From Kitasatospora sp. NBC_01287 (GTDB lineage: Bacteria; Actinomycetota; Actinomycetes; Streptomycetales; Streptomycetaceae): a stretch of 64,000 bases of DNA. The stretch is taken from NCBI RefSeq assembly GCF_026340565.1, contig NZ_JAPEPB010000001.1:4006501-4070500 (forward strand), given 5' to 3'. How positions within the stretch are numbered: the first letter of the stretch is position 1; every line of letters starts with the position of its first letter. This document shows positions 25,015 to 32,300 of the stretch, one piece after another. The position numbers and the translations under genes were made by a program. The notes under the pieces are model-generated. The model worked only from the letters and a program-made list of their open reading frames with translations, was not told the DNA's origin and did not search any database.

Positions 25015-25893
25015 GTGTCCGCCAGCAGCAATCCCACCGTCCGCCGCAGAAGGCTGGGGGCGCAACTGCGCCACCTGCGTGAGCAGCGGGGCATGACGGC
25101 CGAGCAGGTCGCCGACGTCCTGATGGTCTCCCAGTCGAAGATCAGCCGGCTGGAGAACGGCCGCCGCAGCATCAGCCCGCGCGATGTCCGCGACCTGTGC
25201 GAGCTCTACGAGGTCACCGACCCGAAGATGCGCGGCAGCCTGCTGGAGATGGCCCGGGAGTCCAAGCAGCGCGGCTGGTGGAACGACTTCGGCGACATCC
25301 CCTACAGCGTCTACATCGGCCTGGAGGCGGCGGCCTTCTCGATCCGCTCCTACGAGTCCTCCTTCGTGCCCGGGCTGCTGCAGACCCGCGAGTACGCGGA
25401 GGCGGTGGTGCACGGCACCCAGCCGGACACCGACACCGAGGCGATCCGCCGCCGGGTGGAGGTGCGCCTCAAGCGGCAGGACCGGCTGACCGGCGAGGAC
25501 CAGCTGGCCAGCTTCTGGTCGGTGATAGACGAAGCGGTGCTGGCCCGGGAGGTCGGCGGGCCCACGGTGATGAGCCAGCAGCTGCGCCGGCTGCTGGAGG
25601 CCAGCGAGCAGGCGAACGTCAACATCCAGGTGATCCCGTTCACGCGCGGCGCCCACCCCGGTATGACCGGGACATTCTCCCTGATGGAGTTCCCCGAGTC
25701 CGCCGATTCCACAGTTGTCTACTTCGAAGGGGTGACGAGCGACCTGTACCTGGAGAAGGAGGCAGACGTCCGCCGCTATACCGGTCTCTACGACCACCTG
25801 CGGGCTGCCGCCTTCGGCGTCGCCGAGTCGAGGTCGCTGATCACCACCTATGCGGAGGTATACGAGAATGAGCTCCAAGACCCTGACCGTTGA
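25015..25893 (+). CDS. XRE-family regulator with DUF5753-type domain
   Basis: A 292-residue DNA-binding protein of the large WhiJ-like group of Streptomyces. The N-terminal Cro/CI helix-turn-helix is at about residues 12-70 (LGAQLRHLREQRGMTAEQVAD ... SQSKISRLENGRR, given here in part). A C-terminal domain follows with FVPGLLQTREYAEAVV and NIQVIPFTRGAHPGMTG, typical of DUF5753. The GTG at 25015 is chosen for GGAGG 6 nt upstream. The next gene, a DUF397 protein, starts inside it. In known pairs the small partner modulates the regulator in development or antibiotic control; targets here are unknown. Confidence 0.9.
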   Translation: MSASSNPTVRRRRLGAQLRHLREQRGMTAEQVADVLMVSQSKISRLENGRRSISPRDVRDLCELYEVTDPKMRGSLLEMARESKQRGWWNDFGDIPYSVYIGLEAAAFSIRSYESSFVPGLLQTREYAEAVVHGTQPDTDTEAIRRRVEVRLKRQDRLTGEDQLASFWSVIDEAVLAREVGGPTVMSQQLRRLLEASEQANVNIQVIPFTRGAHPGMTGTFSLMEFPESADSTVVYFEGVTSDLYLEKEADVRRYTGLYDHLRAAAFGVAESRSLITTYAEVYENELQDPDR

Positions 25894-26080
25894 CCCGGCC
25901 TGGCGCAAGAGCAGCCACAGCGGCGGGAACGGCGCCTGCGTGGAGGTCGCGGTACCCGCGCCGGCCACCGTCGCGGTCCGGGACTCCAAGGACCCGTCCG
26001 GTCCGCAGCTGCGCTTCTCCCCCGAGGCCTGGCACGCGTTCGCGGGTGCCGCCGGGCACGGCGCGTTCGGCGCCCGCTGA
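25868..26080 (+). CDS. DUF397 small partner of the XRE regulator
   Basis: A 70-residue protein with the DUF397 core WRKSSHSGGNGACVEVA and VRDSKDPSGPQLRFSPEAW. It overlaps the end of the XRE gene by 26 nt, with its own GGAGG site 9 nt before the ATG, so the two are translated together. DUF397 proteins are almost always encoded beside such regulators and are thought to act as small modulators of them. No catalytic motif is present. Confidence 0.9.
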   Translation: MSSKTLTVDPAWRKSSHSGGNGACVEVAVPAPATVAVRDSKDPSGPQLRFSPEAWHAFAGAAGHGAFGAR

Positions 26081-26110
26081 GGCCGCGCCGCGCCGCCTGA
26101 CGGGAGCCGC

Positions 26111-27220
26111 TCACCCCACCGGGTAGCGCTCGCGCCAGGCAGGCCCGGCGCCCGGGCCGTGCAGCTCGGCGCCGTGGCTCAGCTCCAGCACCAGGTCGTC
26201 GGCGAGCTCCAGCACGGTGCCCCGGCCCTCCAGTTCGACCAGCCACTCGGCGGGCAGCGCGGTCTCACCGTGCAGCGCGCCCAGCAGGTTGCCGCAGACC
26301 GTCCCGGTCGAGTCGCTGTCCCCCGAGTGGTTGACCGCGAGCAGCAGGCCGCTGCGCACGTCCTCGGCGACCAGCGCGCAGTACACCCCGATCGCCAGTG
26401 CCTCCTCGGCCACCCAGCCCTCCCCCAGCGCGGCCACCCGCTCCGCCGACGGCTCGCCGGCCCGCACCGCCGCCAGCGCCCCGCGCAGCGCCGCCGAGGT
26501 CTCCTCGTGGCCCGGCCGCTCGCCCAGCAGGCCGAGCGCCAGCTCGACCCCCTCCTCCACCGTCGCGCCGCGCAGCACGGCGTGCACGATCACCGCCAGC
26601 GCCCCGGCGGAGAGGTAGCCGGTCGGGTGGCCATGGGTCAGCACCGAGCATTCGAGCGCCAGTTGGAAGACCAGACCGGGCTCCCAACCGAGCAGCAGCC
26701 CGAACGGCGCCGCCCGCATCACCGTGCCGCAGCCCTTGGAGTGCGGGTTCTTCGGCGCCTCCAGGGTGCCCAGCCGCTCGGCGTCCGGCCCGGAGAGACC
26801 GGACAGGCAGGCCGAGCCCGGCGCCCGCCGCGCGTAGAGCCACTCCTCGCGCCCGAGCCAGCCCAGGTCGCGGCGCCGCTCGTCCGGGCCCCAGTCGCGC
26901 TGGGTGGCGGCCCAGCGCAGGTAGGCGTGGTGCACGTCGGTGGGCGGGTGCCAGCCGCCGGCGGCCTGGCGGACGTGGGCCCGGATCAGGCCGTCCACCG
27001 TGAAGAGGGTCATCTGGGTGTCGTCGGTGACGGCGCCGCGCTTGCCGTAGGCCGTGACGAAGCCGGTCACGCCGTCCGGGCCGTGGTCCCGCCGGATCTT
27101 GTCGAGCGTGTCGAACTCGATGCCGGCGCCGAGCGCGTCACCGATCGCGCCGCCGAGCAGGCAGCCGCGGACCCGGCTGCGGTAGTCCTGCTGCTGGGCG
27201 CGTGACCACAGGGGTATCAC
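26111..27220 (-). CDS. ADP-ribosylglycohydrolase family protein
   Basis: A 369-residue DraG/ARH-type hydrolase, expected to remove ADP-ribose from proteins or small molecules using two metal ions. It has GCLLGGAIGDALGAGIEF near the N-terminus, VTDDTQMTLFT (first metal cluster) and NHSGDSDSTGTVCGNLLGA near the C-terminus (second cluster). All expected acidic ligands appear present. The GTG at 27220 has AAAGG 9 nt upstream; an extension to 27283 is possible but unlikely. It is convergent with the DUF397 gene and divergent from the secreted phosphatase. No ADP-ribosyltransferase is nearby, so the substrate is unknown. Confidence 0.88.
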   Translation of the reverse strand: MIPLWSRAQQQDYRSRVRGCLLGGAIGDALGAGIEFDTLDKIRRDHGPDGVTGFVTAYGKRGAVTDDTQMTLFTVDGLIRAHVRQAAGGWHPPTDVHHAYLRWAATQRDWGPDERRRDLGWLGREEWLYARRAPGSACLSGLSGPDAERLGTLEAPKNPHSKGCGTVMRAAPFGLLLGWEPGLVFQLALECSVLTHGHPTGYLSAGALAVIVHAVLRGATVEEGVELALGLLGERPGHEETSAALRGALAAVRAGEPSAERVAALGEGWVAEEALAIGVYCALVAEDVRSGLLLAVNHSGDSDSTGTVCGNLLGALHGETALPAEWLVELEGRGTVLELADDLVLELSHGAELHGPGAGPAWRERYPVG

Positions 27221-27375
27221 GGATGACGGCCTTTCACTGGACGGCGTAATGCGCCCGGAGGCCTCCCCCCGGCGACATGGCACTGTAATTGCTCCGGGTG
27301 ACGGGTGGCGACGCTTCCGTCGAACATCTGCTCTTCAACAAGGTGTTGCCGGTGCGCCACCTTGATGTCACAACG

Positions 27376-27398
27376 TGCCACTCTGGCATGTCTAGCCT
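27376..27398 (+). promoter_or_regulatory. Promoter/operator of the secreted phosphatase gene
   Basis: TAGCCT (27393-27398) sits 6 nt before the ATG, giving a leaderless transcript. A short palindrome TGCCActcTGGCA (27376-27388) lies just upstream, where a repressor or activator could bind. Confidence 0.35.
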
Positions 27399-27404
27399 CC
27401 GGGC

Positions 27405-28487
27405 ATGCGCACTTCTCCCCGCCTGGTTGCCGCCGCCACCGCCCTGACCAGCGCCCTCCTGCTCGGCACCGCCTCCCCCGCACTGGCCGACACGCACCAC
27501 CGCTCCGCCGCCATCCCGTTCACCACCGCCACCGCGACCCAGCAGGCCGACGGCAGCTTCACCCTGACCTGGACCGCCCCCGGCACCCACCACGTCACCG
27601 TCTACGCCGGCCAGGACCAGGACGACATCGCGCACCGCGAGCCGGTCGCCCGCGCCACCGGCTCGGCCACCGTGACCGTCAAGGTGCCGGCCGCCGACCG
27701 CTGGTACTTCCAGCTGGTCCCGGACCACGGCGACCCGCTGACCATCGCCGACCGCTCGCTGCACCTGGCCTCGGCCCCCAACTTCCGTGACGCCGGCGGC
27801 TACCGCACCGCCGACGGCCACTGGGTGCGGATGGGCGTGGTCTACCGTTCCGGCGACCTCAGCCAGCTGAGCGCCGCCGACCTGGCCGAGCTGCGCCGCC
27901 TGGGCATCGCCGACGTCTTCGACCTGCGCACGCCCGGCGAGCAGCAGGCCGCCCCCGACCGGCTGCCGGCCGGCGCGAAGGAGTTCAGCGAGAACGTGCT
28001 GGGCGTCGCCGACACCGGCGCGTTCAACGTCACCACCCCGGCCGCCGCCGTGCAGCAGATGGAGGACGCCGAGCGCACCATGGTCGCCGCGCCGTCCGCC
28101 AAGTCCGCCTACCACGCGGTCTTCACCGCGCTGGTGGAGCGCGACGACGAGAACGTGCTCTACCACTGCACCGCCGGCAAGGACCGCACCGGCTGGGCCA
28201 GCGCCGCGCTGCTCACCGCGCTCGGCGTGCCGAGCGACACGGTGATGGCCGACTACCTGGCGAGCAACACCTACCGGGCGGCCCTCAACGCGGCCACCCT
28301 GGCGAAGCTGCCGCCCGCCTACCAGGCGATCTACAAGCCGCTGCTGGACGTGCGGCCCGAGTACCTGAACGCCGGGTTCGACGAGGTCACCAAGGACTTC
28401 GGCTCCTTCAACGGCTACCTGAAGAACGGCCTGGGCCTGGACAACCGCGACCTGCGCGACCTGAAGGCGCAGCTGCTGGTCGGCTGA
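27405..28487 (+). CDS. Secreted tyrosine/dual-specificity phosphatase
   Basis: A 360-residue exported phosphatase. The signal peptide ends at ALA near residue 28. A beta-rich, fibronectin-like region (about 40-120) is followed by a phosphatase domain with NFRDAGGYR, the conserved opening of this family, and the P-loop HCTAGKDRTG, with Cys255 and Arg261 (C-x5-R). The layout resembles the Y_phosphatase3 family, whose members include secreted or lipid-directed phosphatases such as MptpB/LipA. The extracellular substrate is unknown. There is no ribosome site and a -10-like TAGCCT is 6 nt upstream, so it is probably leaderless. It is convergent with aspS. Confidence 0.85.
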   Translation: MRTSPRLVAAATALTSALLLGTASPALADTHHRSAAIPFTTATATQQADGSFTLTWTAPGTHHVTVYAGQDQDDIAHREPVARATGSATVTVKVPAADRWYFQLVPDHGDPLTIADRSLHLASAPNFRDAGGYRTADGHWVRMGVVYRSGDLSQLSAADLAELRRLGIADVFDLRTPGEQQAAPDRLPAGAKEFSENVLGVADTGAFNVTTPAAAVQQMEDAERTMVAAPSAKSAYHAVFTALVERDDENVLYHCTAGKDRTGWASAALLTALGVPSDTVMADYLASNTYRAALNAATLAKLPPAYQAIYKPLLDVRPEYLNAGFDEVTKDFGSFNGYLKNGLGLDNRDLRDLKAQLLVG

Positions 28488-28493
28488 CGGCTC

Positions 28494-28535
28494 CGCTGAC
28501 GCCATGAGCCGCGCGAAGGGCTCACGGCGTCAGCG
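28494..28535. terminator. Hairpin between convergent phosphatase and aspS
   Basis: CGCTGACGCC pairs with GGCGTCAGCG and TGAGCC with GGCTCA, with one mismatch and an 8-nt loop. It lies between two convergent stops 50 nt apart. Confidence 0.65.
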
Positions 28536-28537
28536 GG

Positions 28538-29875
28538 TCACGGCGTCAGGCGGTTCGGCCCGCGGAAGAGGAAGACCGCGTCGCGCAGCGAGCCCAGGCC
28601 GAGCAGCACCATCAGCATCCGCCCCAGGCCCATCCCGAAGCCGCCGTGCGGCGGGCAGCCGTAGCGGAAGCAGTTCAGGTAGTCGGCCAGCGGCTCGGTC
28701 CGCATGCCCTTCTGCGCCGCCTGCTCGACCAGCACCTCGTAGCGGTGCTCGCGCTGGGCACCGGTGGTGACCTCCAGGCCCTTCCAGAGCAGGTCGAAGC
28801 TGAGCGTGAGGTCGGGCCGGTCGGCCGGTCGGGCGTGGTAGAACGGCCTGATCCCGGCCGGGTAGTGGGTGACGAAGACGAACTCGTGCCCGGTCTCCCG
28901 CTGGAAGTGAGCCGACAGCGCGCGCTCGCCCTCGGGGTCGAGGTCGACCTTGACGCCCTCGGGGTCCCAGCCCAGCTCCTCGCGCAGGATCCGGTGCGCC
29001 TCGGCCATGGTGACCCGCGGGAACGGCGTGGTCGGCACCGTCACCGCCACCCCGAACTCCTCCTGGATCGCGGCACCGTGGCGCTCGGCCACCCGACCCA
29101 GGGCGTGCGCGATCATCTCCTCCTCGAACCGCTGCACCTCCTCGACGTCGGTGGTCCAGGCGAGTTCGACGTCGACACCGGTGAACTCGGTGGCGTGCCG
29201 GGAGGTGTAGGAGGGCTCGGCGCGGAACACCGGCCCGATCTCGAAGACCCGGTCGATGCCGCTCGCGATCGCCATCTGCTTGTAGAACTGCGGCGATTGG
29301 GCCAGGTAGGCGCTGCCGCCGAAGTAGCCCAGCTCGAAGACCTCGGCGCCGGACTCGGAGGCGGTGCCCATCAGCTTCGGGGTGTGCAGCTCGGTGCAGC
29401 CGGCCGCGTAGGCGTACTCGCGCATGCCCGCCTCGAAGGTGGTCTGCACGGCGAAGACCAGCTGGGCCGCCGGGCGGCGCCGGATGTCCAGGAACCGCCA
29501 GTCCAGCCGGGGTTCGGGGCCCGAGTGCTCGTCGATCGGCAGCGGCGCGGCGGCCCGGTTGAGCACCTCCACCGTCTCGGGGACCAGCTCCAGGCCACCC
29601 AGCTTGACCACCGGGTTGGCGACCACCCGGCCGGTGATCCGCACCGCGGACTCGGTGGTGAGACCGTCCAGCACGGCGGTCAGCTCGTCGTCCGCCTTGC
29701 GGTGGGTGACCTGGACGATGCCGCTCTGGTCGCGGACCAGGACGAACTGCATCGTGCTCTGCAGGCGCAGGGTGTGCACCCAGCCGGCGACGGTGACCGT
29801 CCGGCCGGCCCCGGGGGATTCTTCGGCGTGTTGGCGCAGGTCGGCGACCATGGTGCGCTCGACGGGGTGGATCAT
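28538..29875 (-). CDS. aspS: Aspartyl-tRNA synthetase, archaeal/eukaryal type
   Basis: A 445-residue class II synthetase charging tRNA with aspartate. The N-terminal OB-fold (about 25-110, VTVAGWVHTLRLQ) binds the anticodon. Motif 2 is FRAE at 217-220, and motif 3 lies near the C-terminus (GFGMGLGRMLM). It lacks the GAD insertion of typical bacterial AspRS (about 590 residues), and the segment ELHTPKLMGTASESGAEVF and the end GPNRLTP match archaeal-type enzymes. This type is often non-discriminating, also charging tRNA-Asn, but the sequence alone does not prove it. The ATG at 29875 has GGAGG 7 nt upstream. A T-box leader precedes it. A second, bacterial AspRS may exist elsewhere. Confidence 0.9.
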   Translation of the reverse strand: MIHPVERTMVADLRQHAEESPGAGRTVTVAGWVHTLRLQSTMQFVLVRDQSGIVQVTHRKADDELTAVLDGLTTESAVRITGRVVANPVVKLGGLELVPETVEVLNRAAAPLPIDEHSGPEPRLDWRFLDIRRRPAAQLVFAVQTTFEAGMREYAYAAGCTELHTPKLMGTASESGAEVFELGYFGGSAYLAQSPQFYKQMAIASGIDRVFEIGPVFRAEPSYTSRHATEFTGVDVELAWTTDVEEVQRFEEEMIAHALGRVAERHGAAIQEEFGVAVTVPTTPFPRVTMAEAHRILREELGWDPEGVKVDLDPEGERALSAHFQRETGHEFVFVTHYPAGIRPFYHARPADRPDLTLSFDLLWKGLEVTTGAQREHRYEVLVEQAAQKGMRTEPLADYLNCFRYGCPPHGGFGMGLGRMLMVLLGLGSLRDAVFLFRGPNRLTP

Positions 29876-29889
29876 CGCAGTCCTCCACG

Positions 29890-30107
29890 GACCTCGACGT
29901 GATCCCTTGGAAGTGCGGGCGAGAAGGGTGACTCGCGGTGCCACCGCACTTTCGTCGCCACCCTGCCGCTCGGCGGCCGGGGGCGGCCTCTTGCACTGCT
30001 CAGCACTCCGGAGTGTCTTCACCACGGGCACGAGGCCGCCTTCACAGCTGCCGGCGGCTCTCTCGGCTCGCGGAATCCCGCGGTTACTCGTCTCCATCAA
30101 CGCGCTG
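29890..30107 (-). promoter_or_regulatory. T-box riboswitch, aspartate-specific, upstream of aspS
   Basis: The aspS leader ends with a T-box core GGTGGCACCGCG (29945-29934), in which TGGC (29943-29940) would pair with the 3' end of uncharged tRNA carrying discriminator G, as tRNA-Asp does. Upstream is a stem I-like region beginning GATGGAGACGAGTAACCGC. In it GAA is followed by GAC (30017-30015) and A, the normal setting of the specifier codon; GAC is an Asp codon. Flanking AAGTGCGG and CCGCACTT can pair in an alternative fold. No U-run follows, so control is likely at translation. A promoter candidate TTGCGC-N18-TATCCT (30143-30114) starts the leader near 30107. Confidence 0.8.
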
Positions 30108-30113
30108 AGCAGG

Positions 30114-30143
30114 AGGATAGGCAGCACACCCACCATCGCGCAA
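30114..30143 (-). promoter_or_regulatory. Promoter of the aspS T-box transcript
   Basis: TTGCGC (30143-30138), 18-nt spacer, TATCCT (30119-30114) on the minus strand. The predicted start, near 30107, is just before stem I of the T-box. Confidence 0.5.
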
Positions 30144-30187
30144 GGTGCTTTCAGCGCCTCGCGGCGCCCACCCCGGCCACCCAGCTC

Positions 30188-30517
30188 CTAGGCGACCACC
30201 TCGGCCAGCTCCCGCAGCAGCTTGGCCTTCGCCCGGGCGCCGACCATCACCTTCACCGGCTCGCCGCCCTTGAAGACCATCAGGGTCGGCATCGAGAGCA
30301 CTCCGTAGGCGGCCTGCGTCTCGGGGTTGGTGTCCACGTCGAGCGAGACCACCTTGATCCGGTGCGCCTCCTCGACCGCCACCGCGTCCAGCACCGGTGC
30401 GATCATCCGGCACGGCGGGCACCAGTCGGCGGTGAAGTCGACCAGCACCGGGAGCTCGCTCTCCAGCACCTCCACGCCGAAACTCGCGTCGGTCACCGCT
30501 GCCACCTTCTCAGCCAT
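30188..30517 (-). CDS. trxA: Thioredoxin with CPPC active site
   Basis: A 109-residue single-domain thioredoxin that reduces protein disulfides in the cytoplasm. The fold markers are complete: VDFTADWCPPC (Cys33, Cys36), the buried Asp in DVDTNPETQAAYGV and the cis-Pro in SMPTLMVFK. The active site is WCPPC in place of the usual WCGPC, which should shift the redox potential and partner range. Its ATG lies inside the end of the upstream merR-like gene (8-nt overlap), so the two are co-translated. No thioredoxin reductase is adjacent. Confidence 0.93.
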   Translation of the reverse strand: MAEKVAAVTDASFGVEVLESELPVLVDFTADWCPPCRMIAPVLDAVAVEEAHRIKVVSLDVDTNPETQAAYGVLSMPTLMVFKGGEPVKVMVGARAKAKLLRELAEVVA

Positions 30518-31025
30518 CTACCTCGTCCTCCCGTGTCTGTTGGGCCACTGTCTGTTGGGCCGCGGCCTGTTGGGCCGCGGCCTGTTGAGTCGCTGCCTGT
30601 TGAGTCACTGTCTGCCGGGCCGGCGACTGCTGGGCCGTCCACTCGCACCGGGGCTCCGCGTGCGCGCTCGCCACCTCCAACTCGGCGCGGGCCAGCTGCC
30701 CCGCCACCTGCTCGCGCACCGCGCCGAGCCGGGCCAGGCAGTCGTCCAGCTCGGCCAGCTTGCGCCGGTAGACCTCCAGCGAGGCCGGGCAGGAGTCACC
30801 CGCCGCGTGCCCCGCCCGCAGGCACTCCACGAAGGGGCGGGTGTCCTCCAGCTCGAAGCCGAAGTCCTGGAGCAGCCGGATCTGGCGGACCAGCCGCAGC
30901 TCGTCCTCCCCGTACGCCCGGTAGCCGTTGCCGGTGCGCCGGGCGGTCAGCAGGCCGCGCGACTCGTAGTACCGCAAGGTGCGGGTGGTCGTTCCCGCAC
31001 GCTCCGCCAGCTCCCCGATCCGCAT
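30510..31025 (-). CDS. MerR-family regulator with cysteines, coupled to trxA
   Basis: A 171-residue MerR-type activator. The winged helix is at residues 1-70 (MRIGELAERAGTTTRTLRYY), then a coiled coil (about 82-120). Cys68, His73, Cys79, Cys96 and Cys127 could bind a metal or sense thiol oxidation. The last 35 residues are Gln/Ala-rich (QQAAxQQAAA) and come from seven 15-bp DNA repeats (30535-30639); such a tail is unusual in the family. The ATG at 31025 has AGGAGG 7 nt upstream. Overlap with trxA suggests a regulator-effector unit in redox or thiol stress. The inducer is unknown. Confidence 0.88.
   Translation of the reverse strand: MRIGELAERAGTTTRTLRYYESRGLLTARRTGNGYRAYGEDELRLVRQIRLLQDFGFELEDTRPFVECLRAGHAAGDSCPASLEVYRRKLAELDDCLARLGAVREQVAGQLARAELEVASAHAEPRCEWTAQQSPARQTVTQQAATQQAAAQQAAAQQTVAQQTREDEVDG
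30535..30639. repeat. Seven 15-bp tandem repeats in the merR tail
   Basis: Units of the form GCCTGTTGGGCCGCG run from 30535 to 30639 in frame, encoding the Gln-Gln-Ala-Ala-type tail. A copy-number change would lengthen or shorten the protein by five residues and would not disturb trxA. Confidence 0.85.
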
Positions 31026-31066
31026 CCCATGGCCTCCTGCCCGCTCGGTCCCCTCGACCGTAGACC

Positions 31067-31082
31067 TTGACCCTGACGTCAA
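31067..31082 (-). promoter_or_regulatory. MerR-type operator upstream of merR-trxA
   Basis: TTGACCCTGACGTCAA is an interrupted palindrome (TTGAC/GTCAA ends) about 42 nt before the merR start. It includes a -35-like TTGACG on the gene strand, the usual position of an autoregulatory MerR site. Confidence 0.5.
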
Positions 31083-31145
31083 CGCCAGCGCCGCCCGACG
31101 CCGCCGCCCGACGCCGCCGCCCGACCGCCGCCGCCCGGCCCGGCC

Positions 31146-32036
31146 TCAGACGGCGTCGAGCCGGGCCAGCTCCGCCTCGGTGAGCCGCAGCGCGGCGGCC
31201 GCCACGTTCTCCACCAGGTGGTCCGGGTTGCCGGTGCCCGGGATGGCCAGCACGTGCGGGCCCTGCTGCAGGGTCCAGGCCAGCCGCACCTGGGCGACCG
31301 AGGCCCCGTGCGCCCGGGCGATGTCGAGCACCGCCTGGTCCTGGCCCTCGGCGACGCCCTCCTCGCGCCCCTCCCCCGCGATCGCGAAGAACGGCACGAA
31401 CGCCACACCCCGCTCCCCGCAGACCCGCAGCACCTCGCGCTGCTCGGCCGTGGCACCGATGCCGAACCGGTTCTGCACGCAGACCACCGGCGCGACGGCC
31501 CGCGCGGCGGCGAGCTGCTCGACCGTCACGTTGGAGAGCCCCAGGTGCCGGATCAGCCCCGCCTCACGCAGCTCGGCCAGCGCGCCGAACCGCTCGACGA
31601 GGGGCGCAACCGCCCTGCCCTTGTTCCGCAGGTTCACCACGTCGAGGTGGTCGCGGCCGAGCTGGCGCAGGTTCTCCTCCACCTGCCCGCGCAGTTGGGC
31701 CGGCTCGGCCCACCACCACTCGCCGCTGTTGTCCCGGCCCGGGCCGACCTTGGTGGTGATCACCAGGTCCTCGGTGCGGGGCGCGAGCGCGGTGTTGATC
31801 AGCTCGTTGGCCGAGCGGAGCGCGGAGAAGTAGAACGCGGCGGTGTCGATGTGGTTCACCCCCAACTCCACCGCGCGCCGCAGCACCGCGATCGACCGGG
31901 CGCGGTCGCTGGGGACACCCATGTCGAAGGGGCCGGTGCCGGTCAGGCGCATCGCGCCGAAGCCGAGCCGGTTGACCGTCAGGTTGCCGAGCTGCCAGGT
32001 GCCGGACGAGGACGCGGTGATCGTCTGGGAAGTCAT
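31146..32036 (-). CDS. Aldo/keto reductase
   Basis: A 296-residue NADPH-dependent oxidoreductase of the AKR superfamily with the TIM-barrel markers RLGFGAMRLTG, Asp64 and Tyr69 (NHIDTAAFYFS), and Lys96 (LVITTKVG). The fourth member of the usual tetrad, a His in the DxxxxH strand, reads LDVVNLRN, with Arg near position 137; this is seen in some bacterial AKRs and may alter substrate choice. The C-terminal nucleotide-binding part (AIPGTGNPDHLVENV) is intact. It follows merR on the same strand but 120 nt upstream with its own leader, so it is probably separate. The substrate is unknown. Confidence 0.88.
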   Translation of the reverse strand: MTSQTITASSSGTWQLGNLTVNRLGFGAMRLTGTGPFDMGVPSDRARSIAVLRRAVELGVNHIDTAAFYFSALRSANELINTALAPRTEDLVITTKVGPGRDNSGEWWWAEPAQLRGQVEENLRQLGRDHLDVVNLRNKGRAVAPLVERFGALAELREAGLIRHLGLSNVTVEQLAAARAVAPVVCVQNRFGIGATAEQREVLRVCGERGVAFVPFFAIAGEGREEGVAEGQDQAVLDIARAHGASVAQVRLAWTLQQGPHVLAIPGTGNPDHLVENVAAAALRLTEAELARLDAV

Positions 32037-32300
32037 TGCGGGAGTAAATCACAGCTCGGCGAAATAGCCCAGAGTGTCAAATACCGCGCTGATCAGCCTT
32101 ATTGAGAACGGACGGGACCCTCGCGGGGTTCCCATTCGGAGGCCGTTTCCCGAGGTATTTCCAGCCCCGGCGCGGCAGAGTCGGAAATCGGCGTTCCCGC
32201 ATTCCTGGGAGTGGGCGCCGCGCCACCCGGAGCCGCCGCGGACCCCCGGAGCCGCGAAACGGGTCGACAGGGTGCGGAGTGATGGCCCAGGGTTCATCAC

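Noticed and set aside
29876..30136. N-terminal extension of aspS
   Set aside because: It runs through the T-box leader; a GGAGG site and family length place the start at 29875.
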